A stretch of DNA of 25,678 nucleotides from Bacteroidaceae bacterium (GCA_016302965.1 JAEDMP010000031.1:1-25678); one strand, 5' to 3'. Shown: positions 1-8,179, counted from the first letter of the stretch. The notes: generated from the sequence alone by a model not told the origin. Numbers and translations: made by a program.

Positions 1-40
1 GAGTCCCGGAAGCAGCAATGTTTCCGGGACTCTTTTTTCT
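1..40 (+). terminator. Rho-independent terminator of an upstream gene
   Basis: An 11-bp perfect stem (GAGTCCCGGAA, positions 1-11, with TTCCGGGACTC, 22-32) closes a 10-base loop and is followed by six T and then CT. This is a textbook intrinsic terminator for a plus-strand gene that lies to the left of the window. The stem may extend further left. Confidence 0.85.
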
Positions 41-476
41 TGTAGCTGTTCAATGGCGATTCCCACGTCTGTGGCGTCAGTATCGTTATTATCGTTAATA
101 ACATGAGTGACGTTAATAACGTGAGTGACGTGGGTAATGTAATGTCTGTTCTTTTCATCTGCTTCAGTTCTGTGATAATCGTTTGACGATGTTATGCCTG
201 GCAGTGACTGTTGCTGTTGAGAATTTGGTATCAGCACGCAAAAACAAAAGTTTATTTTCATGATATACGGTTTTATGTGTCAATTTAATGAATATTGTAG
301 AAATCAGAGATAATTATTTCACTTTCTGCCAGTTTTCTTCTTTATTGTCGATGAAAATGAGTATTTTTGTAGAGGTATCATCTTTGATTAGATGAGATGG
401 TCATAAAAGGAACCATTTGCCAATGAAAGGCGTGAATGAACGAACTGGCTAAGAATAGAAACAAAAGTATAAAACG
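41..476. other. Gene-free stretch before the DUF2520 gene
   Basis: I see no convincing gene. The stretch holds a short tandem repeat (93-128) and is AT-rich from about 230 on. It must contain the promoter of the 477 gene, but I find no clean TTTG / TAnnTTTG pair; a poor match near 370-395 (ATCTTTG) is not convincing. A minus-strand open frame runs from 261 off the left edge but crosses the terminator hairpin and has no family resemblance. Confidence 0.6.
93..128. repeat. 18-bp tandem repeat, two copies
   Basis: The unit CGTTAATAACRTGAGTGA occurs twice in a row (93-110 and 111-128) with a single A/G difference. A flanking GTTATTA-TCGT-TAATAAC inverted repeat (about 85-102) overlaps it. Function unknown; it could be an operator pair, since the copies sit on nearly the same helix face. 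Confidence 0.8.
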
Positions 477-1277
477 ATGAAAATAGTAATGATCGGTGCC
501 GGAAAGTTGGCAACGCAATTGGGCAAAGCCCTTGTCTTGGCACGACATGAGGTGTTGCAAGTATATAGCAGAACCTGGGAGTCGGCCGTAACACTTGCGT
601 CATGCTTGCAGGCTGTTCCCATTATCCGCCTCGATGACTTGGTGATTAATGCCGATTTGTATATCTTGAGTGTCAAGGATTCCGTACTTGCTGAACTGAT
701 TCCACAAGTATGTAATGGGAGGGAAGACAAATGTTTTGTTCACACGGCTGGTAGCTTGCCCATGGATTTGTTTCAGGGCGAGGCTCTGCATTATGGAGTT
801 TTCTATCCGATGCAGACCTTCTCTAAAGAACGTGATGTGGATTTCTCACGTATTCCTTGTTTTGTAGAAGGAAGCGACACTCGTGTTCTCACTATTATGG
901 AAGAGATGGCGGAAAGTTTGGGAAGCACTGTTTACAGACTCGACTCAGAGCAAAGGAAATATCTACATCTGGCAGCAGTTTTTGCATGCAATTTCACCAA
1001 TCATTGCTATGCCATAGCCGAGGAACTTCTAAGAATCCATGCCATTCCTTTCGAGGTAATGTTGCCCTTGATAGATGAAACAGCCCGAAAGGTTCACGAG
1101 TTTTCTCCATCGCAGGCGCAAACGGGACCAGCTGTCCGCTATGACAAGAATGTAATTTGTGCGCAGTCCGATCTCTTGTCAGAACATCCCTATTGGCAGG
1201 AAATATATCACCTTATGAGTCAAAATATCCATAGAAAATATTCCAAACATGATACCATACGATTTGTCGAAAATTAA
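477..1277 (+). CDS. Rossmann-like DUF2520 domain protein
   Basis: The 266-residue product starts MKIVMIGAGKLATQL, a Gly-rich dinucleotide-binding loop (G7-A-G9) typical of F420-dependent or 6-phosphogluconate-type NADP oxidoreductases. A second half with the pattern GVFYPMQTFSKE and a later helical stretch (about residues 150-255) matches the DUF2520 family. The substrate is not known. The gene overlaps the kdsC-like gene by 29 bases, so translation is probably coupled. In Bacteroidales this family is, to my knowledge, often found next to KdsC and Maf, as here. The enzymatic role is inferred from the fold only. No TAnnTTTG promoter is evident upstream. Confidence 0.85.
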   Translation: MKIVMIGAGKLATQLGKALVLARHEVLQVYSRTWESAVTLASCLQAVPIIRLDDLVINADLYILSVKDSVLAELIPQVCNGREDKCFVHTAGSLPMDLFQGEALHYGVFYPMQTFSKERDVDFSRIPCFVEGSDTRVLTIMEEMAESLGSTVYRLDSEQRKYLHLAAVFACNFTNHCYAIAEELLRIHAIPFEVMLPLIDETARKVHEFSPSQAQTGPAVRYDKNVICAQSDLLSEHPYWQEIYHLMSQNIHRKYSKHDTIRFVEN

Positions 1278-1767
1278 AGCCGTCATTTTTGATGTTGATG
1301 GCGTCTTAAGTGCCCAGACTATCCAATTGTCTCCCGATGGAGATCCTCTCAGAACTGTCAATATCAAGGATGGTTATGCCATTCAACTGGCAGTGAAGCA
1401 AGGTTTGAAAATTGCCATTATCACAGGGGCATATACTGAAAATATCAAGGTTCGGTATGAACGATTGGGAGTGCCCGACATCTATCTTCGCAGTGCTGTG
1501 AAAATACACGTTTATCGTGATTATCTGCAGAAGTATGGATTGACAGACGAGGAAGTGATGTATATGGGCGACGACATTCCAGATTACGAAGTGATGAAGG
1601 CAGTGGGTTGTCCAGTCTCCCCTTCTGATGCCTGCCATGAAATCAAGTCAATCAGCATTTATGTGAGCCAATATCAGGGTGGCCACGGTTGCGGCCGGGA
1701 TGTATTGGAACAGGTGTTGCGGGCACAGGGAAAATGGCTGGAAGACGAGAAAGCCTTTGGCTGGTGA
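1249..1767 (+). CDS. kdsC: KdsC-type HAD phosphatase (KDO-8-phosphate phosphatase)
   Basis: A 172-residue HAD-superfamily protein of the small, cap-less KdsC class. Visible motifs: FDVDGVL with nucleophile D15 and D17, ITG at 58-60 (motif II), K85 (motif III) and GDDIPD with D108, D109 and D112 (motif IV). The C-terminal GGHGCGRD is the flexible tail that in this family reaches into the neighbouring subunit's active site, where GGxGAVRE is usual. It would hydrolyse 3-deoxy-D-manno-octulosonate 8-phosphate in the cytoplasm, supplying KDO for lipid A inner core. Length fits the family. It begins inside the preceding gene. A relative acting on another sugar phosphate cannot be excluded from sequence. 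Confidence 0.88.
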   Translation: MIPYDLSKIKAVIFDVDGVLSAQTIQLSPDGDPLRTVNIKDGYAIQLAVKQGLKIAIITGAYTENIKVRYERLGVPDIYLRSAVKIHVYRDYLQKYGLTDEEVMYMGDDIPDYEVMKAVGCPVSPSDACHEIKSISIYVSQYQGGHGCGRDVLEQVLRAQGKWLEDEKAFGW

Positions 1768-1830
1768 TGCCCTTAACCTTAGGTGAGTGTCAAGAATGTA
1801 TAGAATAAACGTTAAGAAATAATCATCAGT

Positions 1831-2412
1831 ATGAATTATCGAATATTTTTAGCCAGCAATTCGCCACGTCGGAAAGAACTACTTTCTGGTTTGGGCATTC
1901 CTTTTGAGGTGCGTGTGAATGGAGACATCGATGAGAGTTATCCCTCAGATTTGCCGCCAGAGGCTATCCCATTGCACATCTCCCGAAAAAAGGCCGCTGC
2001 CTATTTGCAGACTATGTCTGCCGATGAGTTGATAATCACGGCAGACACTGTGGTTGTGGCGTCTGGTGAGATATTGGGCAAGCCGGCAGATGCATCAGAT
2101 GCTCATCGAATGCTGCGCCTTTTGAGTGGAACCACTCATCAGGTCATTACGGGTGTCTGTCTGACCACGACAGACCATCAGGTAGCTTTTTCGGTCACCA
2201 CCGATGTTACCTTCAAGGATTTGAGCGACGAAGAGATTCATTACTATATTGACCATTACCGTCCGTATGACAAAGCGGGTGCATACGGTATACAGGAATG
2301 GATTGGATATATTGGTGTGACAGGATTGCATGGCAGTTACTTCAATGTAATGGGATTGCCTATTCAGAGAATCTATGAAGAACTGCGGAAAATGGGATGT
2401 ATCCCGTTCTGA
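1831..2412 (+). CDS. maf: Maf family nucleoside triphosphate pyrophosphatase
   Basis: The 193-residue product has the Maf signature near its start (LASNSPRRKELL, residues 7-18), the ADTVV motif with catalytic D72, and DKAGAYGIQ in the second half. Maf proteins hydrolyse non-canonical or excess dTTP/UTP to the monophosphate plus pyrophosphate and are linked to house-cleaning of nucleotides and cell-division control. It is the third gene of the DUF2520-kdsC-maf cluster, 63 bases after kdsC, with no own promoter visible. Length and motif order are normal. Whether it is the dTTP/UTP type (YhdE) or the m7GTP type (YceF) is not settled; QEWIGYIG favours the YhdE type, but weakly. Confidence 0.93.
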   Translation: MNYRIFLASNSPRRKELLSGLGIPFEVRVNGDIDESYPSDLPPEAIPLHISRKKAAAYLQTMSADELIITADTVVVASGEILGKPADASDAHRMLRLLSGTTHQVITGVCLTTTDHQVAFSVTTDVTFKDLSDEEIHYYIDHYRPYDKAGAYGIQEWIGYIGVTGLHGSYFNVMGLPIQRIYEELRKMGCIPF

Positions 2413-2533
2413 TTAGAAAAGGAATTAATGTGATTATTTTGTTTGTAAATGTGATTAAATGGTTAAATAATAGGTTTATTCTGCATTTAAACGCTTTATT
2501 TATGTTAAATAACATAAGAAAGCTGCCCAAATA

Positions 2534-2565
2534 TTTGGAGGTTATTCCAAGAATGACTACCTTTG
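2534..2565 (+). promoter_or_regulatory. Orphan Bacteroidetes-type promoter
   Basis: TTTG at 2534-2537 and TACCTTTG at 2558-2565 are separated by exactly 20 bases, the best match to the Bacteroidetes primary sigma factor consensus in this part of the window. No gene follows on the plus strand; a terminator lies about 45 bases downstream. Confidence 0.7.
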
Positions 2566-2571
2566 CACTCG

Positions 2572-2647
2572 ACAACTAGTAATTTTAATCTATATTTATC
2601 ATTTTCCTAGAAAAATAAGCCGTCCGTGAGGATAGCTTATTTTTTTT
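2572..2647 (+). ncRNA. Candidate small RNA, about 75 nt
   Basis: The segment is bounded by the promoter at 2534-2565 and the intrinsic terminator at 2611-2647. The implied transcript is AU-rich with one 3' hairpin and no open reading frame of note. The start is estimated as about seven bases after the -7 element. No RNA family is recognised. It could instead be the remnant of a lost gene's promoter next to the maf terminator. Confidence 0.3.
2611..2647. terminator. Bidirectional terminator between maf and the ABC gene
   Basis: AAAAATAAGC (2611-2620) pairs with GCTTATTTTT (2635-2644); the 14-base loop can pair further (TCC with GGA). The plus strand ends in an uninterrupted T run to 2647, and the A run on the left gives T residues on the minus strand, so both converging units can stop here. 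Confidence 0.88.
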
Positions 2648-2667
2648 GTCCTTTACTGACACTGTTA

Positions 2668-4146
2668 TCATTTTTGCAAAACCAGGGTGTGGTTGATGCA
2701 GGACGGCAGCTCGCTGTCGTAGTGGCTCACCATAATGAGCGTTTTGGAGGGATTGCTGCAGTAGTCATTAATGATGTTCTTCACTTTTATTCTGTTGGCA
2801 TCATCGAGACCGTGGAGGGGTTCGTCAAGAATCAGCAGTTGTGGGTTCTTGACAAAGGCTCTTGCGAGCAGGGCCAATCGTTGCTGGCCGCTGGAGAGCT
2901 GTAGGAACGGTTTGTTAGCCAGAGGAGCAATGCCGAATATCTCCATCCATTGCAGGCAGTCGTGCTGTTCCTGCTCTGTTGCCCTGACATAGAGCCCTAC
3001 TGTATCTTTCAGTCCGCTTGCCACGATGTCGATGGTGGGCAGGTTGTGCTTATAGGCTCGGTGCATTTCTGGCGAAACATATCCTATTTTTTTCTTGATG
3101 TCCCAGATGCTTTCGCCGGTTCCCCTTTGGTGGCCGAAGAGTGAGATGTTTGCGGCGTAGGCCTGTGGGTTGTCGGCACAGACGAGTGAGAGCAAGGTGC
3201 TCTTGCCGCTTCCGTTAGGACCTTTCAGTGCCCAGTGTTCCCCTTGGTTAACGTTCCATGAGAGTTCGTTGAGAATTGTTCGGGAACCATAGACGATACT
3301 TACATGGTCGAACTGGATTACTGGTTCGTGATGGGTTGCTTCATGGTTGCAAACTGCTGTCTGATGCTCACAGATGCACTCGTCGCCATCGATAGCGCAC
3401 TGAGTCCCGCTTGTGTTTTCCTCTTCCCGGTCATCAGTTGGGTCCGTTTGCTGTTGGGGATAGAGAAACTGTTGGCGTGGAGTGCTGGGGCCAACCTTGC
3501 CGTCTTCCACTTCCACCACATGTGTGATGAACGGCGGTATATCCTCCCTTCTGGCAACCTCGATGATGAGTTGGATATCTTTGGTTTGTATAATCTCTTG
3601 GAGTGTGTCGTCCAACAGTTTCCGTGCTTGCACGTCTAGTCCGATATACGGATTGTCAATGACGAGCACCCGGGGTTCTGCCAGCAACGCCTTGGCGAGT
3701 TCCAGTTTGCGCATCTCGCCGCTTGACAGCAACACGATTGGAGAGCGAAGAATAGAAACGGGGAAGAATCCCAGCGATTCGGCCTTTCCTCCATATCTAT
3801 TCAGCACCTCCTCGACGGTGGCGATATCCTCGTCCATCTCCTGCTGGTTCCATCGTTGTTGCAGGAAATAGGTGGCGTTGTTTTCGCCGTAAGAATCCTT
3901 GAAGGCCACGAGTTTGATGTTGTCGGCTACATACTCCTTGGTGCTGGGTGCAAAATTGTAGACGGCTTGGTTGTGGAGCAGCGGGTGTTTGCCTGTAATC
4001 ATGTCGACGAGCATGGATTTGCCGCTTCCGTTGGCTCCGATGATGGCGATGTGTTCACCGGCATGCAGTTCAAAGTCGACGGGCTGGGCCAATCTCCATT
4101 CCGTTTTTCGGGGAGTTCCTTGTGTTATTCGAATAATGGTTTGCAT
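2668..4146 (-). CDS. Twin ATP-binding-cassette protein, ModF/PhrA-like
   Basis: The 492-residue soluble protein has two ABC domains and no membrane segment. Domain 1: Walker A GANGSGKS at 37-44, signature LSSGE at 140-144, but Walker B reads VLVIDNP, with N165 in place of the catalytic glutamate, and the H-loop position lacks its histidine (EVARRED). Domain 2 is intact: Walker A GPNGSGKST at 309-317, LSSGQ at 417-421, LLILDEP at 437-443 and a VSHY H-loop. The layout resembles E. coli ModF and PhrA-type proteins; the role of these is poorly known and direct molybdate transport is unproven. The linker (about 220-275) holds C250, C257, C259, C266, H261, H268, H272 and H273. It follows ruvC by 81 bases on the same strand without a visible promoter. 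Confidence 0.88.
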   Translation of the reverse strand: MQTIIRITQGTPRKTEWRLAQPVDFELHAGEHIAIIGANGSGKSMLVDMITGKHPLLHNQAVYNFAPSTKEYVADNIKLVAFKDSYGENNATYFLQQRWNQQEMDEDIATVEEVLNRYGGKAESLGFFPVSILRSPIVLLSSGEMRKLELAKALLAEPRVLVIDNPYIGLDVQARKLLDDTLQEIIQTKDIQLIIEVARREDIPPFITHVVEVEDGKVGPSTPRQQFLYPQQQTDPTDDREEENTSGTQCAIDGDECICEHQTAVCNHEATHHEPVIQFDHVSIVYGSRTILNELSWNVNQGEHWALKGPNGSGKSTLLSLVCADNPQAYAANISLFGHQRGTGESIWDIKKKIGYVSPEMHRAYKHNLPTIDIVASGLKDTVGLYVRATEQEQHDCLQWMEIFGIAPLANKPFLQLSSGQQRLALLARAFVKNPQLLILDEPLHGLDDANRIKVKNIINDYCSNPSKTLIMVSHYDSELPSCINHTLVLQK

Positions 4147-4227
4147 ATTTGACCTTGTTATTACTATTCTTTCTTTTTTATATGATGGAATACAGATTCA
4201 ATAGGTATATATAAATTAGGTATCAAT

Positions 4228-4788
4228 CTATTTGGGTTTCTGTATTCTGTTCTGGTTTTTGTTGACGAAGTCTTTCCAACTGCCATAGTGGACGGGCGAT
4301 TCCGGCCGTCCCATCTGCAGATAGTGGCAGTAGGCGGCAGCGAGGGCATCAGTTGCATCCATGAATCTGCCCATTTCGTCTTCCTGTATATGGAGCAGTC
4401 TTTGCAGCATGCCAGCCACTTGTTCTTTCGATGCCGCTCCTTGTCCGGTAATGGCCATTTTGATTTTCATGGGTGCATATTCATGAATGGGCACCCCATG
4501 GTTGATGGCAGCAGCGATGGCTGTTCCCTGTGCCCGTCCCAGTTTGAGCATCGACTGCACGTTCTTTCCGAAGAAAGGAGCTTCGATGGCCATTTCGTCG
4601 GGCAGATAACTGTCGATGATACCGGTGACGCGTGTGAAGATATGCCCCAGTTTCATGTAGGCATCGCTCATTTTCCGGAGGTCGATGACGCCCATTGTAA
4701 GCATTTGTGCCTTGTTGTCCACCACTTTGATAAGTCCGTAGCCCATGATGTTGGTTCCGGGGTCAATGCCGAGAATGATTTTTTCCAT
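4228..4788 (-). CDS. ruvC: Holliday junction resolvase RuvC
   Basis: The 186-residue protein carries the RuvC catalytic set: D9 in GIDPGT, E69 in IEAPFF, and D144 with D147 in DATDALA, corresponding to D7, E66, D138 and D141 of the E. coli enzyme. It cuts four-way junctions symmetrically in concert with RuvAB during recombinational repair. Length is normal, with a basic C-terminal tail. The start overlaps the end of the upstream glycosidase gene by 26 bases, so the two are surely co-transcribed; the ABC gene follows. No ruvA or ruvB is in the window. Identification is secure. Confidence 0.96.
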   Translation of the reverse strand: MEKIILGIDPGTNIMGYGLIKVVDNKAQMLTMGVIDLRKMSDAYMKLGHIFTRVTGIIDSYLPDEMAIEAPFFGKNVQSMLKLGRAQGTAIAAAINHGVPIHEYAPMKIKMAITGQGAASKEQVAGMLQRLLHIQEDEMGRFMDATDALAAAYCHYLQMGRPESPVHYGSWKDFVNKNQNRIQKPK

Positions 4789-6589
4789 TGTAGAGAATAA
4801 ATGAAGAATATGTAGGTCCGACGAGTCGGATGTTGTTTCCCTTTTTGATGAAACTTCCCAATCGGTGGTTCACCCCCTTTTTGTGGAGTGAACGGATGGT
4901 GAAGCAGCCGTTGGGCAGCTGATGGATGTCGATGTTTCCCCTGTTCCAGGGCAGGATAGTGATAAGATTGCCAGCGACGGATTCAATCACCACATGTTTT
5001 GTATCGAGCACCTGGTTGTCACATTGTTTCTGATACGGCTCATGGATCCCCCGTTCCATGCTTTGGAGAAGCTGTTGGTTGGCGTTTGTTTTTCTCTCGT
5101 CTGCCGTCTCTTTGTTTGGGTTTGTGTCGTCGTCCGTTTGCATCGTACTGCTTTCTATGCCATAACGGTTGAGGGCCGTCACATGGTAGAAGAGGGTAGG
5201 GCTGCCCGTTTTCCTTCTGACGCAGACATGTGTTTGCCCTACTCGGGTGGCTACGAGCAGCTCAGCCCTTTGGCAGTCCACTGGCTCAGTTGTGTCGGCA
5301 TATACATTGTAGAGCAGGTTGGGTGCGCCTGAGCCGTCACTTGCTGCTTGCCAGCTGACATAGTCGGCCGAGTCCGTTCGGACGACCTGGATATTTGTTG
5401 GGGCCGATGGGGCTGTTCCTTCCTGCCACTTCATGGGAGGTGTCAGTGCCGGGGCTTTGTTGAAGAGGTTGGCTGTATACTGATAGAGTCCTTTGGTATC
5501 ATCCGTGAGAAAGGAAGAACGGAAGAAGGCGATGCCTGCTCCTTGTTGCCGGCACACCTCCATCTGTCGGGTCAACTCCTCTAACTGCCAGTCCTGTTCG
5601 GCCAGCATATACGCTCCCAGTCCGGCGGCGAAGGTTCGTCCGTGACTGTTCTGTATCCAGTCGAAGAGGAAGGGATAGAACTGCTGGTCTCTGAAATACA
5701 TCATGGGTAGCAGCATATCCATCCATCCCATTTCCGTCCAGAGCTGTGCGTCTTGGCAGCCACGGGCGTAAGCGTTCCAGCCGCGGCTGGAGCATCGTGG
5801 CAGATCGCTGTATTTGCCGATGGGTGCACAACTCATCTTCACCCAGGGCTTGAGAGTCTTCACCTGGCGTGCGGTTTGGCTCACGATGTTTGTCACCCAG
5901 TCTCTTCGTTTCTGTTCCTGTTGGCGTTCAGCCTTGCCGAATATCCATTGTTCCGGATAGCGGATGTAGTCGAGGTGGATGCCGTCGATGTCGTAGTTGC
6001 GGGTGATTTCGCTGCAGAGCTGTGCAATATAGTTGGCCGTTCCCTGTTTGGCGGGGTTCATGAATCCCTCATTGCCGATGCGTTTAAGCAGTTCAGGATG
6101 CGTTTTTCTGAGTCGTTGGCATCCTGCTCCGGTCCATTTCCCGACAGGAATGGCCACCACCCATGCATGCAGTTCCATGCCTCTTTTGTGGCATTCGTTG
6201 ATAGCATATTCCAGGGCATCATAGCCGGGCGAAGAGCCGGGTTTGCCCGAGAGGCATCCGTCCCAGGGTTCGAAAGCCGAAGGATAGATGGTTGTGGCTC
6301 GTATGCGTGTCTGCAGGAGAACGGTGTTGATGCCTGCTTGTTTCAGTTTGTCGAGTATGCAGCACAGTTCCTCTTTTTGTTTGGCCTCCGACCGTGCCGA
6401 CTGGCTGTAGGATTTTGGCCAGTCGAGCCCGCCGATGGTGGTAAGCCACACCGCTCTGGTCTCATATTTCGGCAGATGTCCAGAAACGGTTTCCGCATTG
6501 TTGGTGATGGGGCATAAGATGATGCTGAGGCAGCCTAAACGGCAGAAAAATCTGCCAAATATGTGTTGAATATCGTGTAAAGAAGCCAT
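4763..6589 (-). CDS. Secreted glycosidase-like protein, GHL10 (DUF187) family
   Basis: I place the start at 6589, giving 608 residues: an in-frame ATG at 6637 exists, but the promoter at 6608-6638 lies between the two. The N-terminus has a hydrophobic export signal (about residues 10-30); a Cys at its end leaves lipoprotein sorting possible. A (beta/alpha)8 domain follows at about 45-380 with RAVWLTTIGGLDWP, LQTRIRATTIYPS and DGIHLDYIRYP (202-212), the marks of GHL10 proteins such as YngK. A fibronectin type III-like domain starts near 396 (APTNIQVVR). Substrates for this family are unclear, possibly cell-wall or other polysaccharide. It leads the unit with ruvC, overlapping it by 26 bases. 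Confidence 0.9.
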   Translation of the reverse strand: MASLHDIQHIFGRFFCRLGCLSIILCPITNNAETVSGHLPKYETRAVWLTTIGGLDWPKSYSQSARSEAKQKEELCCILDKLKQAGINTVLLQTRIRATTIYPSAFEPWDGCLSGKPGSSPGYDALEYAINECHKRGMELHAWVVAIPVGKWTGAGCQRLRKTHPELLKRIGNEGFMNPAKQGTANYIAQLCSEITRNYDIDGIHLDYIRYPEQWIFGKAERQQEQKRRDWVTNIVSQTARQVKTLKPWVKMSCAPIGKYSDLPRCSSRGWNAYARGCQDAQLWTEMGWMDMLLPMMYFRDQQFYPFLFDWIQNSHGRTFAAGLGAYMLAEQDWQLEELTRQMEVCRQQGAGIAFFRSSFLTDDTKGLYQYTANLFNKAPALTPPMKWQEGTAPSAPTNIQVVRTDSADYVSWQAASDGSGAPNLLYNVYADTTEPVDCQRAELLVATRVGQTHVCVRRKTGSPTLFYHVTALNRYGIESSTMQTDDDTNPNKETADERKTNANQQLLQSMERGIHEPYQKQCDNQVLDTKHVVIESVAGNLITILPWNRGNIDIHQLPNGCFTIRSLHKKGVNHRLGSFIKKGNNIRLVGPTYSSFILYNGKNHSRH

Positions 6590-6607
6590 TAACTCACAAT
6601 TTTGATG

Positions 6608-6638
6608 CAAAGTTATCATTATTTTTTTCATTTTCAAA
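6608..6638 (-). promoter_or_regulatory. Promoter of the GHL10-ruvC-ABC unit
   Basis: Read on the minus strand, TTTG (6638-6635) and TAACTTTG (6615-6608) are 19 bases apart. Transcription would start near 6600, only about ten bases before the ATG at 6589, which rules out the upstream in-frame ATG codons and implies a very short leader. Confidence 0.7.
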
Positions 6639-6656
6639 GAAAAATAGTTACTTTTG
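6626..6656 (+). promoter_or_regulatory. Promoter of cstA
   Basis: TACTTTTG at 6649-6656 is a full -7 match; the -33 position, 19 bases upstream, is TTTC (6626-6629), one off consensus. It overlaps the divergent promoter of the glycosidase gene, so the two polymerases would compete. The predicted start near 6664 gives a leader of about 30 bases. Confidence 0.65.
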
Positions 6657-6694
6657 CATGCATAACGAAAGAATCAAACATCAAAAGTACAGAA

Positions 6695-8179
6695 ATGGTA
6701 AGCTTTTTATTGAGCATGTTGGCCCTTGTGTTGGGCTATTTTTTCTACGGCCGTTTCATTGAGCGTGTCTTTGCTCCTGACGACCGTCCCACGCCGGCGA
6801 TGACCAAGGCCGACGGTGTAGATTTCGTGGTCCTTCCCAACTGGAAGGTCTTTATGATTCAGTTTCTCAATATTGCGGGCACCGGTCCTATCTTTGGAGC
6901 CATCATGGGAGCCAAGTTCGGACCAGCCAGTTATCTGTGGATTGTGTTTGGCTGCATTTTTGCCGGAGCTGTTCACGATTATCTCAGCGGTATGCTCTCT
7001 CTGCGTCATGGTGGCGTGGGGTTGCCCGAACTCATTGGCCGATATCTCGGCAAACGTACGCACCAGTTCATGCTGGTATTCTCCGTGCTCATGCTGGTGA
7101 TGGTGGGTGTTGTGTTTGTCTACAGTCCTGCCGAGATTCTCTCCCTCTTTGGTGGCGGCACCCTCACCTGGGTCATTCTTATCTTCATTTATTATGTGAT
7201 TGCCACGTTGATGCCGGTCGACAAGATTATCGGTCGCATCTATCCGCTGTTTGCCGTCTCGCTGCTGTTTATGGCTTTGGCTTTGATGGTCACTCTGTTG
7301 CTGATGTGGCCCTCTATCCCCGAGTTGTGGGATGGTTTGGGCAACCGGGCTTTGACTGTGGTGCCCGAGTCGTCGCCTATTTTCCCTGCGCTGTTCATCA
7401 CGATAGCCTGTGGTGCCATCAGTGGTTTCCATGCCACGCAGTCGCCCCTGATGGGCCGTTGCATGAAGAGTGAACGTTTGGGGCGTCCCATCTTTTATGG
7501 AGCGATGATTACAGAAGGTATGGTGGCGCTGGTTTGGGCTACGGTTTCCTCCTATTTCTTTTATGGCAATCCCTCTCCCGGATATGAGTTGATGGAGGCA
7601 GCTCATGAGAGCGGTTTCTTCACCTCAGCCCCCAAGGTTGTTTATATCGTCTGCAACGAGTGGTTGGGCATAGCCGGTGGCATCCTCGCCCTGCTGGGTG
7701 TGGTGGCAGCCCCGATTACGAGCGGTGACACCGCTTTCCGTTCCTGCCGTCTCATCATAGCCGACTATCTGCATCTGTCGCAGAAGACCATGCGCAGCCG
7801 TCTCTTGGTCAGTGTTCCGCTGTTTCTGGTGAGCATTGCCCTCCTGATGTGGCAGATTGAGAATCCCGATGGTTTCAATGTCATCTGGCAATATTTCGGA
7901 TGGTCCAACCAGACCCTCTCCGTATTCACGTTGTGGATGATTACCGTCTATTTGGCGCTCGAGCGCAAGCCCTTTGCCGTGACGCTCGTTCCCGCCTTGT
8001 TCATGACAATGGTCTGCACGTCCTTCCTGCTGGTGTCGCCCCAGGCGTTCCATCTGCCTCTATGGTTGGGCTATACCATTACGGGCGTCATCCTACTGAT
8101 AGCTGTCGCCCTGTTCCTGCGCTGGTATGGAAGGGTGGCCAGTGGCAGAGTATCTTCGCCAAACGGACGTGCTGAATAA
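6695..8179 (+). CDS. cstA: CstA family carbon starvation / peptide or pyruvate transporter
   Basis: Start at 6695 (MVSFLLSMLALVLGYFFYGRF, 494 residues); the longer frame from 6602 would begin upstream of the promoter. The protein is almost wholly hydrophobic with more than ten membrane segments. Family marks include WKVFMIQFLNIAGTGPIFGAI-like residues at about 52-72, DYLSGMLSLRHGG, and SGFHATQSPL with the following GRCMKSE. CstA proteins are inner-membrane carriers; E. coli CstA and its relatives take up peptides and pyruvate. The length matches the shorter form common in Bacteroidales rather than the approximately 700-residue enterobacterial one. nadC follows after 62 bases and a secreted dipeptidase after that, a fitting neighbourhood for peptide use. 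Substrate is inferred. Confidence 0.92.
   Translation: MVSFLLSMLALVLGYFFYGRFIERVFAPDDRPTPAMTKADGVDFVVLPNWKVFMIQFLNIAGTGPIFGAIMGAKFGPASYLWIVFGCIFAGAVHDYLSGMLSLRHGGVGLPELIGRYLGKRTHQFMLVFSVLMLVMVGVVFVYSPAEILSLFGGGTLTWVILIFIYYVIATLMPVDKIIGRIYPLFAVSLLFMALALMVTLLLMWPSIPELWDGLGNRALTVVPESSPIFPALFITIACGAISGFHATQSPLMGRCMKSERLGRPIFYGAMITEGMVALVWATVSSYFFYGNPSPGYELMEAAHESGFFTSAPKVVYIVCNEWLGIAGGILALLGVVAAPITSGDTAFRSCRLIIADYLHLSQKTMRSRLLVSVPLFLVSIALLMWQIENPDGFNVIWQYFGWSNQTLSVFTLWMITVYLALERKPFAVTLVPALFMTMVCTSFLLVSPQAFHLPLWLGYTITGVILLIAVALFLRWYGRVASGRVSSPNGRAE

Noticed and set aside
1..261. A minus-strand open frame of 87 codons from 261 running off the left edge
   Set aside because: It crosses a strong terminator hairpin, has low-complexity composition (Thr, His, Val and Asn runs from the 18-bp repeat) and no promoter; it is probably chance.
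6602..6694. A longer CstA beginning at 6602
   Set aside because: The extra residues are encoded by the promoter region and do not form a signal or membrane segment.
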